A stretch of DNA of 64,000 bases from Paracoccaceae bacterium (GTDB lineage Bacteria > Pseudomonadota > Alphaproteobacteria > Rhodobacterales > Rhodobacteraceae): the NCBI GenBank assembly GCA_022448245.1, contig JAKVCO010000002.1, positions 1 through 64,000 of the forward strand. Reading direction: 5' to 3'. A model generated the notes under the pieces. It worked only from the letters and a program-made list of their open reading frames with translations, was not told the DNA's origin and did no database searches. Shown piece after piece: positions 8,374-17,650 of the stretch (position 1 is the first letter of the stretch; the number at the start of each line of letters is the position of its first letter). Position numbers and translations under genes: made by a program.

Positions 8374-9489
8374 CCTCACCAGCGCCGTCAACGAGATGGC
8401 CGCGGACACCAGCCCTGCGCCAATTCTGAACGTCGGGATCTTTTTCGACGGCACCTACAACAACGCCTATGACCAGAGCATCCTGGCCACGAACGTATGG
8501 CGTCTGTTCAACCACTACAAAGAGCGCTCGGACGCGATCTTTTCCAGCGACGGCAGCTGTAAGATCGAAGACTTCGCGCGCACCTACATCCCCGGTATCG
8601 GATCGGAATCAGGTGGCTTTGACCGCGGCTTTGGCGGCTTCAGCGGCTATGGCGAGGACGGCATTTTCGACAAGCTCGAACAGGGCGTCACGGGACTGCG
8701 CGAGGCCATCGATGAAAGTGGCGGGCTGGATTACGTCACCGAGGTCAGGATCGATATCTTCGGCTTCTCTCGCGGCGCGGCCACGGCCCGTGTTTTCGCC
8801 AGCGCCATTGCCGCAGCCGGTGTCGCCAAGATCAAAACCCGCTTTCTGGGGCTCTATGACACGTTGGGCTCGTTCGGGATGCCGGGGGACCGCTTTCAAA
8901 GCTACCCCACGGCCCCGCGCACGATCCAAGGCAAGCCAGGTGCCCATGTGTCGTCGTCTCTTGTGCCGATGTTTAATGTCGGGATTCTCGATCTCAACAT
9001 TCACGGCTCAACGGCCGAGACCGTGTTCCAGATCGCGGCCGATGACGAGTACCGCGCGTTCTTCCCGCTTTCGAGCGTTCTGCCCGGCGGCCAATGCACC
9101 GAGGTCTTTTGTCCCGGCAGCCACGGCGACATCGGCGACGCGGCTCAAGATCACGTTGTGCGCGACGAATATGCCGAGCAGGAGCGCAAAGCGCGTGCCG
9201 CGCTGGCGGCGCGCGGAAGGCAATGCACGTGCGCGCCACGATCTCCGACGTACCCATGAAGGCGCTCAATCAGGCGCGGGCTCAGGAAAGCGTCAGCATC
9301 GCTGTGCCGCCCCCCCTCCTCGTATCACTTGCCAACGCGATGGCTGGTGGGCGCACTTTTCCCGAGGTGCAGCGCGATGTGATCCGCGCCGACTATGCCA
9401 ATCGGTCGTGGGCAAGGATGCGCGGCCTCAACCTTGGCGTGGCGCTTGGCCTGATTGGCACAAGTGAGGATGATCGCGACGACTTCTGA
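8360..9489 (+). pseudogene. DUF2235 (Tle1-like phospholipase/alpha-beta hydrolase) protein, frameshifted near the C-terminus
   Basis: The first frame (GTG 8360 to 9259) shows the DUF2235 hallmarks: NVGIFFDGTYNN near the start, the nucleophile motif GFSRGAA near residue 137, GLYDTLGSFG, and GSHGDIGD near 254. From about 9205 the homologous reading jumps one frame and continues as MHVRATISDVPMKALNQARA to a stop at 9489, the usual C-terminal helix region of this family. One base change between about 9200 and 9222 explains it. Uninterrupted, the protein would have about 376 residues. DUF2235/Tle1 proteins include type VI secretion phospholipase effectors; here no secretion gene is adjacent. The catalytic part is intact, so a product with an altered tail could still be made. 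Confidence 0.75.
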
Positions 9490-9599
9490 TCCAAGGGGCT
9501 ATACTTGCACGTACATGGACGGCTCTTTAGCGTCGCGTGGAAAACTGGGCGAGCGAGTTATCAGCCTCACACCAATTTGAACGCTAAAAGGACACTTTT

Positions 9600-10532
9600 A
9601 TGCTGACAAAAACTAATACGACTCTTTCTTCGCTTTTTTTCTTCATCTTTCTTGCCCCGTCCGTTTCCGCGCAGAGTGAGCTCCGCTCCATATTGAGCGG
9701 CGACATTCGGAATGGTTTTGAGGCCGCCCGCGAAGTTAACGTGCGCAACAGCGACGCTATGGGTCTCGTAACTATTGACGGCACTGCAGCTCTGCGGCTG
9801 AGTCTAGAATACGCGTGGAAGGGCGGTAACTTAGACTGGCAGAGGCTAGGCGCACCAGGCTTCGCCCAACGACTGCAGTTTCGCGAGAAGCCAAGAAAGA
9901 GGATGGGCAGCGGTCAGTACTGGTACACGGTCAGTTTCTTTTTGCCATCATCAAACAAGCGAGTTCGTGGTCACACACTCTCTCTTGTAGATATGAAGCA
10001 CCATCACGCAGCTCGAAAGGGATCAGTCCCAACTCTCTCATTCAATATAGCTGATGACGGAAACTTCCACGTCGTCGAAGCGTTTTCTAGTCGGTAGAAC
10101 TGCGGAACTTATCGGAACGTGGATGGCGGTCAAACTGCGGCCTGTGATCGAACCGAGGGTGTAGGCGTGCTGGGGAGCCAAAGCCGATTTAGCAATCGAT
10201 GGGTTCAAATGGTCGTCAATGCCAACTGGTCGCAGAATACTGACGGATGGATGCGAGTTTGGATCGATGGCCGGCCAGTCTATGGCTACAACGGTGACAC
10301 ACTCCAAGGTTCGAACCGAGTAGAATTCAAGTTCGGACCATATCGTCATCACATGAAGGGCGATCCCGGCCGTGTAGACGTTTTCTACAGTAGTGTTTCG
10401 CGGGCCAGCTCATGCGAAGAGCTACCTGAAGTAAATTGCACTGCTATCGAAGGAAGTGTCCCACGCAGGGGTTTTCAAAATGTCCGCCAGCGGTTCAAGT
10501 TTCAGAACAACGAACTGAGCGATTTGCGTTAA
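9600..10532 (+). pseudogene. Polysaccharide lyase (heparin lyase I-like fold), interrupted by an in-frame TAG
   Basis: A signal peptide (MLTKTNTTLSSLFFFIFLAPSVSAQ) begins a frame that runs to TAG at 10095-10097 and continues in the same frame, without any shift, to 10532. Both halves fit one lyase-type jelly-roll protein: GSGQYWYTVSFFLPS and DMKHHH before the stop, WVQMVVNANWSQ, GWMRVWIDGRPVYGY and VEFKFGPYRH after it. Full length would be 310 residues. Such enzymes cut uronate-containing polysaccharides outside the cell. Base composition is clearly more AT-rich than the neighbours, which suggests transfer. The start has an AAAAGGA ribosome site. Either inactivated by a nonsense mutation or a sequencing error at one base. 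Confidence 0.7.
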
Positions 10533-10656
10533 ACAGCATAGGCGGGCCAACTGCGATAAGCGACATCGAAGATCACACTCGTCGGCTTCCATCAGGCAAC
10601 AGGAATGAGCCGAGAACTGGCCTCTAGTGTTGACACCACGCCCGCCCCCCTACTCG

Positions 10657-10690
10657 CCCATTGCGCGTCTTGTCACGCGCGATGGGTTTT
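10657..10690 (+). terminator. Rho-independent terminator-like hairpin
   Basis: CCCATTGCGCGT (10657-10668) pairs with ACGCGCGATGGG (10675-10686) with one wobble, loop CTTGTC, followed by TTTT. It stands 125 bases downstream of the lyase pseudogene and would end its transcript. Confidence 0.6.
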
Positions 10691-10900
10691 ATGTCAGAAC
10701 CCTCTCGCACAGGCAATAAGCGGCCAGGTTGTGCGCATAGGTCCGCCTGAGGCGGCATGGGTAATAACACGTGTCTTCCGCCCAAACGGAGGGCCCAAGC
10801 CGCTATATGGGCGCGCTGTGGGCCGTAGAGCCGATCTGAGGCCGACAGACTGAACCGCCCCGGGTTTACTGGAGAGTAAAACACTCAAAGGATGAGCTCT

Positions 10901-11233
10901 ATGTCGAAGAGACGATTCACCCCCGCGCATCCGGCTGAACTTCGCGAACGCGATGTTCGGCTGTTTCAAGAGAACCGTGCCAACTACACCAGCGATAGCG
11001 CGGCGTATCGAGCGATTGCGCCGAAGTTGGGCTGTTCACCCGACAGTCTGCGCGTCTGGTGCCAGCAGGCCGAGCGCGATACCAGGCAACGTGCCGGACT
11101 GACAAGCGCCGAGAAGGATCGGATCAAGGAGTTGGAGCGGAAGAACCGTGAGCTTCGAACCACCAATGAGATCCTGAATAAGGCCAGCGCATATTTCGCG
11201 GCGGCGGAGCTCGACCGCCCGTTCAAGCGATGA
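10901..11233 (+). CDS. IS3-family transposase OrfA (helix-turn-helix subunit)
   Basis: 110 residues starting MSKRRFTPAHPAELRERDVR. The helix-turn-helix is around residues 30-55 (AIAPKLGCSPDSLRVWCQQA), followed by a leucine-zipper-like helix ELERKNRELRTTNEILNKAS. ATG 10901 is preferred over ATG 10892 because AAAGGA lies eight bases before it. OrfA is complete, but the element cannot move without OrfB. Confidence 0.85.
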   Translation: MSKRRFTPAHPAELRERDVRLFQENRANYTSDSAAYRAIAPKLGCSPDSLRVWCQQAERDTRQRAGLTSAEKDRIKELERKNRELRTTNEILNKASAYFAAAELDRPFKR

Positions 11234-11660
11234 TCGCCTTTATTGAAGAGCTCCGGAGCGTCTTTGGTGTCGGGCCGATCTGCCGGGTTCTGGGGATCGC
11301 ACCATCGACGTTCGACGCACACAAGGCGGTCGAACATGACCCTGACTTGGCGTCTTCCCGGGGAATGCGCGACAAGTTGGACGAAGCCGCGATCAAGCGT
11401 GTTCACGACGCGAGTGGCGGCCGCTACGGGCCCCGCAAAGTCTGGCACGCCCTGCGCCGGGAAGGACGCGACATCGCCCGCTGCACTGTGGAACTGTTGA
11501 TGCGAACCACCGGATTAAAAGGCGTTGTCCGCGGCAAGAAGGTGATCACGACCAGCCCCATCCTGATGACAAGGTAAACCGGGCCTTCGTGGCGGCGATG
11601 CCGAACCAGCTCTGGGTGTCAGATTTCGCCTATGTCTCAAGCTGGCAAGGGATCCTTTGT
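11230..11660 (+). pseudogene. IS3-family transposase OrfB, frameshifted and truncated
   Basis: Starts at ATG 11230 (ATGA overlap with orfA). The first frame gives the HTH_21-type N-terminal part (GGRYGPRKVWHALRREG, CTVELLMRTTGLKGVVRGKK) and stops at 11577. One frame over it continues with DDKVNRAFVAAMPNQLWVSD FAYVSSWQG, which contains the first catalytic Asp of the rve/DDE domain, then loses homology near 11655. The second and third acidic residues are missing, so it is dead. The shift lies near the CCCC at 11555-11558. Confidence 0.8.
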
Positions 11661-11705
11661 GCGCACGTCTCAGATGATTTCATACATCGACCCCGAGGTG
11701 GACTA

Positions 11706-11728
11706 TTCGGGGGACTGAAACCCCCGAA
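11706..11728. repeat. Perfect inverted repeat/hairpin between IS remnant and tRNA-Leu
   Basis: TTCGGGGG (11706-11713) and CCCCCGAA (11721-11728) around a 7-base loop. No T-run follows on either strand, so it is not a clear terminator. It may be a remnant of a mobile element end or part of tRNA-Leu 3' processing. Confidence 0.4.
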
Positions 11729-11760
11729 CGCCATTTTACCCAATAAATACAATTGGTAAT

Positions 11761-11845
11761 TGGTGCGGATGAAGGGACTCGAACCCCCACGCCTCGCGGC
11801 GCCAGAACCTAAATCTGGTGCGTCTACCAGTTCCGCCACATCCGC
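11761..11845 (-). tRNA. tRNA-Leu (anticodon TAG)
   Basis: On the minus strand an 85-base class II tRNA: acceptor GCGGATG/CATCCGC, D-arm with GGTAGACGC, anticodon stem CCAGA/TCTGG around TTTAGGT (anticodon TAG), long variable arm GCGCCGCGAGGCG, T-loop GTTCGAGTC, discriminator A and encoded CCA (TGG 11761-11763). Decodes CUA/CUN leucine codons. Confidence 0.95.
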
Positions 11846-11991
11846 ACTTGAGCGCCCTTTAGCCCAGCGCCGCACTCGATGCGAGCCGAAAGCGCAGAAA
11901 GGCTGAGAAACAGATAATTTTCTCGGGACATAAATATGCCATTAATCTATCTCAGGTCCCATAAGAGCAGAAAAACGAACAAGAGGCGCTT

Positions 11992-12480
11992 ATGGAACCG
12001 AAAACGGTCCTGCGTCATGGTAAACCGCCCGTGCTGGCGTTGCAGACGAGAATGACCGGATTCGTATCCGGAACCGAGATCGTGACATCCGACGGTCTCT
12101 TGCCGGTTGAGCACCTCTCAAAGGGCGACCGTGTTATCACGCGCGACGGGGGCATGAAGCAGGTCAGCTGGGTCGATGCTGTCTATATCACCACCAATGC
12201 CGTTGTGATTGCCGCTGACGCGCTCGGCTTTGCCAAGCCCGCAAGCCGCGTGGTGGTGCCCGAAGGACAGCATCTCTTGATCCGTGATTGGCGCGCGAAG
12301 GCGCTTTATGGGGCCAATGTCGTGGGCGTTCCGGCCTGGCGCCTTGTAGATGGCGCATACAACAGGCGCGTAGGCGCCCGGTCCCTTCATCTTTTCCGCA
12401 TAGGCTTTGAGACACAGCACACCGTCTATGCCGGTGGCCTTGAGATGCTGACGCACAACGAGGCGTTCGATCTGGCCTAG
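11992..12480 (+). CDS. Hint domain-containing protein
   Basis: 162 residues. From residue about 22 it follows the Hint_2 pattern common in Rhodobacteraceae: GFVSGTEIVTSDGLLPVEHL, KGDRVITRDGG, then VVVPEGQHLLIRDWRAKALYG and AGGLEMLTHNE. The hedgehog/intein-type fold can self-cleave, but the usual catalytic Cys/Ser before the GT is replaced by Ser within FVSGT, and the partner domain to be processed is absent. Function is unknown. The upstream 140 bases are AT-rich. It is convergent with nnrD (4-base overlap of the stop codons). Confidence 0.82.
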   Translation: MEPKTVLRHGKPPVLALQTRMTGFVSGTEIVTSDGLLPVEHLSKGDRVITRDGGMKQVSWVDAVYITTNAVVIAADALGFAKPASRVVVPEGQHLLIRDWRAKALYGANVVGVPAWRLVDGAYNRRVGARSLHLFRIGFETQHTVYAGGLEMLTHNEAFDLA

Positions 12481-13276
12481 AGCCCAAGATCGCTGAACAC
12501 GCCCGGCAGCATTTCCGGAATATCCTCAGCAACAAGGCCGGGCCCGTAACGGCGCGCCGCAGCACCATGGAGGTCTGCCCCCACACATGCTGCGTCAAAG
12601 GCCCCAAACCTGCGCGCGAGGAGGCCTGTTATGATCCCGGCAAGCACGTCACCCGACCCCGCTGTGGCGAGCCAGGGGGCCTCAGCCTCGACGATTGCGA
12701 AATCACCTTCGGGTGAGGCGATGACAGTGCGGGGCCCCTTCAACAGCACGACGGCGCCGCTCTTCGCTGCAGCCTCTGCCACGTCCGCGTCGCCCTGCCC
12801 CAAATCGGGGAAAAGCCGGTGATACTCCCCACCATGGGGTGTCAGCACGATGCGCCCGTGCAGGCTCTGCGGGTTAGCCGCCAGTGCTGTCAAAGCGTCA
12901 GCATCCAATACGCACCCTCCTGCCGTGCCCGATGCAAAGCGCGCGATGGCAACAGGCAGCACCTCAGCAGCACGGGACACCCCCATTCCCGGCCCAAGGC
13001 AAAGCGCGTTAATTCGGGCATCCTCTAAGAACGCTGCAAGGCCGTCAGCCCCATCGCAGCGCCTTACCATCACCGCTGTTGAATGCGCCGCGCATTCCAT
13101 CATCGCTGATCCCGGCGCGCCGAGCGTTACAAGCCCTGCCCCTACTCGAAGCGCGCCCCGCGCCGCCAAGCGGCCCGCCCCTGTAGCGCCAGCCCCACCC
13201 GTTAGAACGAGCGCGTGCCCATGATCGTATTTGTGAGAGGCCTCGGTCTTAGCGAGGCGAAGCCGGTTTTCTTCGT

Positions 13277-13280
<4 letters not shown>
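12477..13280 (-). CDS. nnrD: ADP-dependent (S)-NAD(P)H-hydrate dehydratase (carbohydrate kinase-like half of Nnr)
   Basis: Repairs hydrated NAD(P)H. The kinase-fold half shows HKYDHGHALVLTGGAGATGA near the start, CLGPGMG, LDADALTAL, LTPHGGEYHRLF and the active-site GSGDVLAGIITGLLA, ending at 12477. In this family and lineage it is commonly the C-terminal half of one protein with the epimerase. Here the two halves lie in different frames: the epimerase ends at a TGA (13279-13277) whose T also belongs to a TTG at 13280 that could restart translation (TTGA overlap). An ATG at 13313 in the same frame is another possible start. One extra base would fuse the halves. So either a split gene with coupled re-initiation or a frameshift. 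Confidence 0.8.
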
Positions 13281-14505
<1,225 letters not shown>

Positions 14506-14535
14506 TCCAAAGCTCAAGACAGGGGTGACCACTAC

Positions 14536-15942
14536 ATGAGCAAAGAAGCTGTTCTCAAACTCATCGCGGATGAAGGAGCCGATTACGTCGACATCCGTTT
14601 CACGGACCCGCGCGGCAAGCTGCAGCACGTGACGGTGATGTCCACCGAAGTGGACGAAGACTTCCTCGACGAAGGCTTCATGTTCGACGGTTCCTCCATC
14701 GCTGGTTGGAAATCCATCGACCAGTCCGACATGAAACTGATGCCCGACACCGAGAGCGCCTATGTGGATCCATTCTTCGCTGAGAAGACGATCTGCATCC
14801 ACTGCTCCATCGTCGAGCCAGACACCGGCGAAGCGTACGAGCGCGACCCGCGCGGCACCGCAGAGAAGGCAGAAGCCTATCTGAAAGCCTCCGGCATCGG
14901 CGACGTGGCCTACATGGGCCCGGAAGCGGAATTCTTCCTGTTCGACAACGTGCGTTATTCCACGGCGATGAACAAAGTGTCCTACGAGGTCGACGCTATC
15001 GACGCCTCCTGGAACACCGACACCGAATACGAGATGGGCAACATGGGCCATCGTCCGGGCATCAAGGGCGGCTACTTCCCCGTGCCCCCCACCGATGACG
15101 GCCAGGACATCCGTTCCGAGATGCTCTCCACCATGGCGCGCCTCGGCATGAAGGTCGACAAGCACCACCACGAGGTGGCGTCGTGCCAGCACGAGCTTGG
15201 CCTGATCTTTGACAGTCTCACCAAGCAGGGCGACGAGCTTCAGAAGTACAAGTACGTCATCCACAACGTGGCACAGGCCTACGGTAAGTCGGCAACGTTC
15301 ATGCCCAAGCCCATCGCGGGCGACAATGGCACGGGCATGCATGTGAACATGTCGATCTGGAAGGACGGCAAGCCGCTCTTCGCAGGCGACAAGTACGCGG
15401 ACCTGTCTCAGGAAGCGCTTTATTTCATCGGCGGCATCCTGAAGCACGCGAAAGCACTGAACGCCTTCACGAACCCGTCCACGAACTCCTACAAGCGTCT
15501 GATCCCGGGTTTTGAAGCTCCGGTTCTGCGCGCGTACTCCGCTCGCAACCGCTCCGGCTGCGTGCGTATTCCGTGGACCGAGTCCCCGAAAGCCAAGCGC
15601 GTTGAGGCACGTTTCCCGGATCCGTCCGCGAACCCGTACCTTTGCTTCGCTGCTCTGCTCATGGCAGGCCTCGACGGCATCAAGAACAAGATCGATCCCG
15701 GCGATCCGTCCGACAAGGACCTCTACGACCTTCCACCAGAAGAGCTCGCAGAGATCCCAACGGTTTGCGGCTCGCTGCGTGAAGCTCTTGAAGAGCTGGA
15801 AGCCGACATGGACTTCCTCCTCGAAGGCGACGTGTTCACCCGCGATCAGATCGAGGGCTACATGGAGCTCAAGATGGAAGAGATCACGGCTTACGAGCAC
15901 ACGCCTCACCCGATGGAATTTGCGCTGTACTACAGCTGCTAA
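14536..15942 (+). CDS. glnA: Glutamine synthetase type I
   Basis: Makes glutamine from glutamate, ammonia and ATP. Full length (468 residues) with the beta-Grasp N-terminus, FMFDGSSIAGW near residue 50, NGTGMHVN and the ATP-binding segment KPIAGDNGTG near 263-272, and Glu/Arg active-site residues in NRSGCVRIP. Tyr397 in the sequence DLYDLPPEE is the adenylylation site, so activity is probably set by GlnE together with the PII protein encoded just upstream. A strong terminator follows. Confidence 0.98.
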   Translation: MSKEAVLKLIADEGADYVDIRFTDPRGKLQHVTVMSTEVDEDFLDEGFMFDGSSIAGWKSIDQSDMKLMPDTESAYVDPFFAEKTICIHCSIVEPDTGEAYERDPRGTAEKAEAYLKASGIGDVAYMGPEAEFFLFDNVRYSTAMNKVSYEVDAIDASWNTDTEYEMGNMGHRPGIKGGYFPVPPTDDGQDIRSEMLSTMARLGMKVDKHHHEVASCQHELGLIFDSLTKQGDELQKYKYVIHNVAQAYGKSATFMPKPIAGDNGTGMHVNMSIWKDGKPLFAGDKYADLSQEALYFIGGILKHAKALNAFTNPSTNSYKRLIPGFEAPVLRAYSARNRSGCVRIPWTESPKAKRVEARFPDPSANPYLCFAALLMAGLDGIKNKIDPGDPSDKDLYDLPPEELAEIPTVCGSLREALEELEADMDFLLEGDVFTRDQIEGYMELKMEEITAYEHTPHPMEFALYYSC

Positions 15943-15964
15943 GTCCACCCTCTCCCTGTGGACG

Positions 15965-15994
15965 AAAGGGGCGCTCTCGGGCGCCCCTTTTACT
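15965..15994 (+). terminator. Rho-independent terminator of glnBA
   Basis: AAAGGGGCGC (15965-15974) pairs perfectly with GCGCCCCTTT (15981-15990) around loop TCTCGG and runs into T-rich sequence. It lies 23 bases after the glnA stop. Confidence 0.9.
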
Positions 15995-16066
15995 TTTTCT
16001 CGCTCATGCGACCGTCGGGTTGCGTTGGGCTTGACCGGCTCCCGGCCCCTGCCCCAGACTTGCGCC

Positions 16067-17266
16067 ATGCGCGTGCTATGTCTGATTTTGATCTGCTTCG
16101 CCCTTCCGCTTCAGGCCATGACCCGCGAAGAGGTCACGGTGGGCTTTTCTGCTTGGCTGGAGGAGATACTTTGGCCGCAAGCGCGTGACGCAGGCGTCGC
16201 GCGGCAGACATGGGATCGCCATGCGGCCGGCCTGAAGCCCGATTGGGATATCCCCGGCCTAGTCCTGCCCGGCCAAACCGTGCCCAAACGCCAATCTCAG
16301 GCCGAGTTTCGCGCGCCGGGCCGGTACTTCCGCCACGTGGCGGGGACGGCCTCCGCCGGCAAACCCTTGGCCAACCGCCACGCGAGTGTCCTCAGGGCCC
16401 AAGAAAAGCGCACGGGCGTCCCCGGCCACATCCTTTTGGCAATCTGGGGACGTGAGAGCGGGTACGGCCGCGTCTCAATCCCCCACAACGCGCTCACCGT
16501 CCTGGCCACCAAGGGGCGGCTCTCCACCCGCGCGGAATACTTCCAGGCGGAATTCGTAGCCGCGCTCCAGCTAATCGAGACTGGCGCACCAACCCCGTTG
16601 CGATCGTCCTGGGCCGGCGCCATCGGTCAGGCGCAGTTCACCCCCTACAACGTCCTCGAATTCGGCACCGACGGGGATGGCGACGGCCTCGTCGACATGA
16701 ACGACAGCGCGGGCGACACCCTGGCCTCCATCGCCACATTTCTGGGCGAGAAAGGCTGGCAGCGCGGTATGGACTGGGGCTTCGAGATCACGCCAAACAT
16801 CGCCTGCACCAACACGGATGTCGCCAAACCGATCCGCGATTGGGTGGCGGAGGACAGCATCACGCGCGTCTCAGGCCGCCCCTTCCCGGCGGCGGAAATG
16901 GATACCGAAGTCCGGCTCCTCCTGCCTGCGGGCACGCAAGGACCGGCCTTCCTCGTGACGCCCAACTTCTTCGTTCTCAAACGCTACAACGTCTCAGACC
17001 TCTACGCGCTTTTCATCGGCAACACCGGCGACCGCATCGCCTATGGTTCCGGCGACTTCCGCACTGCCTGGCAGCCCGTGGACACCCTGCTTCGAAGCGA
17101 AGTCGCCCAAATCCAAAGCCGTCTCATCGAGAAAGGCTTCGACACAGGCGGTGCTGATGGTCTCCCGGGCGCTAAAACGCGCCGCGCCATCGGCGAATGG
17201 CAGATCTCAGCGGGCCTAAGCCCCACCTGTTTCCCCTCCCGCGCGGTCTTTGACGCGCTCCAATAA
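16067..17266 (+). CDS. Lytic murein transglycosylase (MltB family) with peptidoglycan-binding domain
   Basis: 399 residues from ATG 16067; the same frame is open far upstream into glnA, but a signal peptide (MRVLCLILICFALPLQA) fixes this start. The SLT_2 catalytic domain has Glu130 in AIWGRESGYG, then AGAIGQAQFTPYNVL and DGDGLVDMNDS. The C-terminal 60 residues (VAQIQSRLIEKGFDTGGADG) are a PG_binding_1 domain. It cleaves glycan strands to anhydromuramyl ends in the periplasm. It stands after the glnA terminator and is followed 17 bases later by a DUF1330 gene. Confidence 0.93.
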   Translation: MRVLCLILICFALPLQAMTREEVTVGFSAWLEEILWPQARDAGVARQTWDRHAAGLKPDWDIPGLVLPGQTVPKRQSQAEFRAPGRYFRHVAGTASAGKPLANRHASVLRAQEKRTGVPGHILLAIWGRESGYGRVSIPHNALTVLATKGRLSTRAEYFQAEFVAALQLIETGAPTPLRSSWAGAIGQAQFTPYNVLEFGTDGDGDGLVDMNDSAGDTLASIATFLGEKGWQRGMDWGFEITPNIACTNTDVAKPIRDWVAEDSITRVSGRPFPAAEMDTEVRLLLPAGTQGPAFLVTPNFFVLKRYNVSDLYALFIGNTGDRIAYGSGDFRTAWQPVDTLLRSEVAQIQSRLIEKGFDTGGADGLPGAKTRRAIGEWQISAGLSPTCFPSRAVFDALQ

Positions 17267-17283
17267 CCCAAGAAGGAAACACC

Positions 17284-17571
17284 ATGGCCAAAGGCTACCT
17301 CGTCGCTCGTATCAAGGTGCATGATAAAGACGCGTTTGAAGAGTTCAAATCGCTCTCAGGCGCAGCCATCAAAGCCCACGGCGGCAAAGTCCTCGTCCGC
17401 AATCCGGTCAACGACCAACGCGAAGGCGACGGCAAGGGCCTCGCGATCGTCATCGAATTCGAGAGCCTCGACGCCGCCACAGCTTTCTACGAAAGCGAGG
17501 CCTACACACAGGCCCGCCGCGTGCGCGAAAAGATCTCCGACACGGAGCTTTTCCTCGTCGAAGGCCTCTGA
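17284..17571 (+). CDS. DUF1330 domain-containing protein
   Basis: 95 residues forming a small ferredoxin-like dimeric fold of the DUF1330 family, visible in AKGYLVARIKVHD, GGKVLVRN and the ending YTQARRVREKISDTELFLVEG. AAGAAGGAA precedes the start. Biochemical role unknown; proteins of this fold are often small monooxygenase-like or decarboxylase-like enzymes. Confidence 0.88.
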   Translation: MAKGYLVARIKVHDKDAFEEFKSLSGAAIKAHGGKVLVRNPVNDQREGDGKGLAIVIEFESLDAATAFYESEAYTQARRVREKISDTELFLVEGL

Positions 17572-17650
17572 GGCAAAAACTGCCCCAACGTCCGACTTGC
17601 ATCAAAGCACGCGCAGCGCCAAAGCTGACGCGAACGTAAGGGAGCAGCGC

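Larger units (their letters stand above)
10851..11660 (+). mobile_element. IS3-family insertion sequence, left end intact, right part lost
   Basis: The left inverted repeat begins TGAACCGCCCCGGGTTTACT at 10851, typical of IS3-family ends. Inside are orfA and the start of orfB, linked by an ATGA overlap. orfB breaks off after about 140 codons and no matching right inverted repeat follows before the tRNA-Leu at 11761. The exact right breakpoint is uncertain (about 11650-11670). The 358-base stretch 10533-10891 before orfA holds only the terminator and this left end. Confidence 0.82.

Noticed and set aside
9094-9489. Separate 131-residue gene after DUF2235
   Set aside because: Its first part is noise; only the segment from about 9223 is meaningful, and it is the displaced C-terminus of the DUF2235 protein.
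10624-10884. Minus-strand frame of 86 codons in front of the IS element
   Set aside because: No start signal, no recognisable motif, crosses the terminator hairpin and the IS left end.
15512-16066. N-terminal extension of the lytic transglycosylase into glnA
   Set aside because: The region is glnA in another frame; a signal peptide begins at 16067 and a terminator lies between.
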